Origin: Betaproteobacteria bacterium
GTDB taxonomy: Bacteria > Pseudomonadota > Gammaproteobacteria > Burkholderiales > Nitrosomonadaceae
Length of the DNA stretch: 7,097 nucleotides
NCBI GenBank assembly: GCA_022601315.1
Contig: JAHZIU010000121.1
Coordinates: forward strand, 1-7,097
Direction: 5' to 3'
In this document: in pieces, positions 6,563 through 7,097 of the stretch
How the letters are laid out: each line of letters starts with the position of its first letter
Position numbering within the stretch: position 1 is the first letter of the stretch
Position numbers and translations under genes: made by a program
Notes under the pieces: generated by a model
What the model was told of the DNA's origin: nothing
What the model saw: the letters and a program-made list of their open reading frames with translations, nothing else
Databases searched by the model: none

Positions 6563-6682
6563 AAAACTGTTCTTCGAGGCACATGCAAATCGGTTACATC
6601 TTGCGGACAAACACACATTAGATTGTGTCTGCAACACGGCTAAAACCTATTTCTGCATGTGCCTCCAACTATAAAAAGTTTT
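6563..6682. repeat. 120-nt nested palindrome between phoX and the next gene
   Basis: The core is a perfect 12-bp inverted repeat: GAGGCACATGCA (6576-6587) against TGCATGTGCCTC (6654-6665). Outside it AAAACT (6563-6568) pairs with AGTTTT (6677-6682), and TT (6573-6574) with AA (6667-6668). Inside, GGTT (6592-6595) pairs with AACC (6644-6647), and TTGCGGACA (6601-6609) pairs with TGTCTGCAA (6626-6634) with one G-U pair. The whole 158-bp spacer is therefore mostly one long hairpin that begins right at the phoX stop codon. There is no clean T-run, so it is not a standard terminator. It may block read-through or protect the phoX message, or it may be a small non-autonomous mobile element. No target duplication is seen. 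Confidence 0.7.
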
Positions 6683-6704
6683 CTATTACCTATTACCTAT
6701 TAAC
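6683..6704. repeat. 7-bp tandem repeat just before a Shine-Dalgarno
   Basis: CTATTAC occurs at 6683-6689 and 6690-6696, followed by a third copy with one extra base, CTATTAAC (6697-6704). The array ends 5 bp before the ribosome binding site of the secreted-protein gene. Slippage would change the leader length but not the reading frame. Confidence 0.7.
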
Positions 6705-6709
6705 TTATT

Positions 6710-6714
6710 GGAGG
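6710..6714 (+). promoter_or_regulatory. Strong Shine-Dalgarno that fixes the start at 6721
   Basis: GGAGG lies 6 nt before the ATG at 6721. A second in-frame ATG at 6736 is too far away, so the first is preferred. It is among the strongest ribosome binding sites in the window. Confidence 0.8.
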
Positions 6715-6720
6715 TCGTCG

Positions 6721-7097
6721 ATGAAATATTCTTCGATGAAACTAATTTTAGCTTCTTTGTTTTTATTTACAGTATTAACCATTGGAACAACAGCACAGGC
6801 CACAATCACAGGCGATGTCACAGGTGGCGGCACGTTCACTGATACTATCAATTCTGATAATGGCTGGATCACAGAAAGCCCTGCGGGCAACCGCGTAGAT
6901 TTTTGGACTTTCACAGCCCAGGCAAATGACGTGCTATCTGTCGACATTACCTCACAGATAGATTTCGGCATTAGCGTTTATTTTGGCGAGGTTATGGATG
7001 ATCTTGGTTTTGCGTTTAATAACAATGGAAATTTTACTGATCCCACAACGTCTAATTTGGGCACCTACATTGACGGCACAAACGGTCTTTTTGGTAC
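6721..7097 (+). CDS. Secreted protein, PPC/DVUA0089-like, truncated by window end
   Basis: The frame stays open for 125 codons to the end of the window, and the 3' part is missing. It begins with a typical Sec signal peptide: K2 and K7, a hydrophobic core at 8-22, and a cleavage site after AQA (25-27). The mature part is rich in Gly, Thr, Asn and Asp and alternates hydrophobic residues as in beta sandwiches. GDVTGGGTFTDTI (31-43) and VDFWTFTAQANDVLSVDI (58-75) resemble the PPC / DVUA0089-type extracellular domain often seen in PEP-CTERM proteins. The C-terminal PEP-CTERM sorting signal, if present, would lie outside the window, so that assignment is an expectation and not an observation. No catalytic motif is visible. 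The gene has its own strong ribosome binding site and is separated from phoX by a large palindrome, so it is probably not part of the phosphate-scavenging unit. Confidence 0.8.
   Translation, partial: MKYSSMKLILASLFLFTVLTIGTTAQATITGDVTGGGTFTDTINSDNGWITESPAGNRVDFWTFTAQANDVLSVDITSQIDFGISVYFGEVMDDLGFAFNNNGNFTDPTTSNLGTYIDGTNGLFG

Overview
The window looks like chromosomal DNA of a Gram-negative proteobacterium, most likely a betaproteobacterium. The reasons are the obgE-proB adjacency, a twin-arginine-exported PhoX, a lipobox lipoprotein, and a secreted protein of the kind found in PEP-CTERM-bearing betaproteobacteria such as the Nitrosomonadales. The order-level placement is inference. Every gene I can support lies on the + strand. 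By eye the DNA is moderately AT-rich.

Left part (1-2723): a tight housekeeping run. It holds the 3' end of the ribosome-associated GTPase gene obgE, then proB (glutamate 5-kinase with a C-terminal PUA domain), then a polytopic membrane protein of the DUF1624/HGSNAT-like acyltransferase family. Gaps are 18 and 23 bp with no visible terminator, so the three are probably co-transcribed. A weak terminator-like hairpin follows at 2770-2800.

Middle (2724-3547): about 0.8 kb of AT-rich DNA with no gene I can support. It contains a 9-bp tandem duplication, a 13-bp near-palindrome and, just before the next gene, two hairpins whose arms could pair in alternative ways.

Right part (3548-6562): two exported phosphate-scavenging enzymes. 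The first is a lipoprotein glycerophosphodiester phosphodiesterase. The second is a Tat-exported PhoX-type (DUF839) alkaline phosphatase. Together they could take deacylated phospholipid head groups to glycerol 3-phosphate and then to free phosphate outside the cytoplasm. Upstream of phoX there is an 11-bp-phased run resembling a PhoB binding site, followed at the right distance by a CATAAT -10 element. The genes are separated by a 68-nt nested palindrome, so they may be transcribed separately.

Right edge (6563-7097): a 120-nt nested palindrome and a 7-bp tandem repeat precede a gene cut off by the window end. That gene encodes a signal-peptide-bearing secreted protein with a beta-rich, PPC/DVUA0089-like sequence.

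I found no rRNA, tRNA, CRISPR array or intact mobile element, and no clear evidence of a wholly new system. The items most worth a second look are the putative Pho-controlled scavenging pair and the three large intergenic palindromes.
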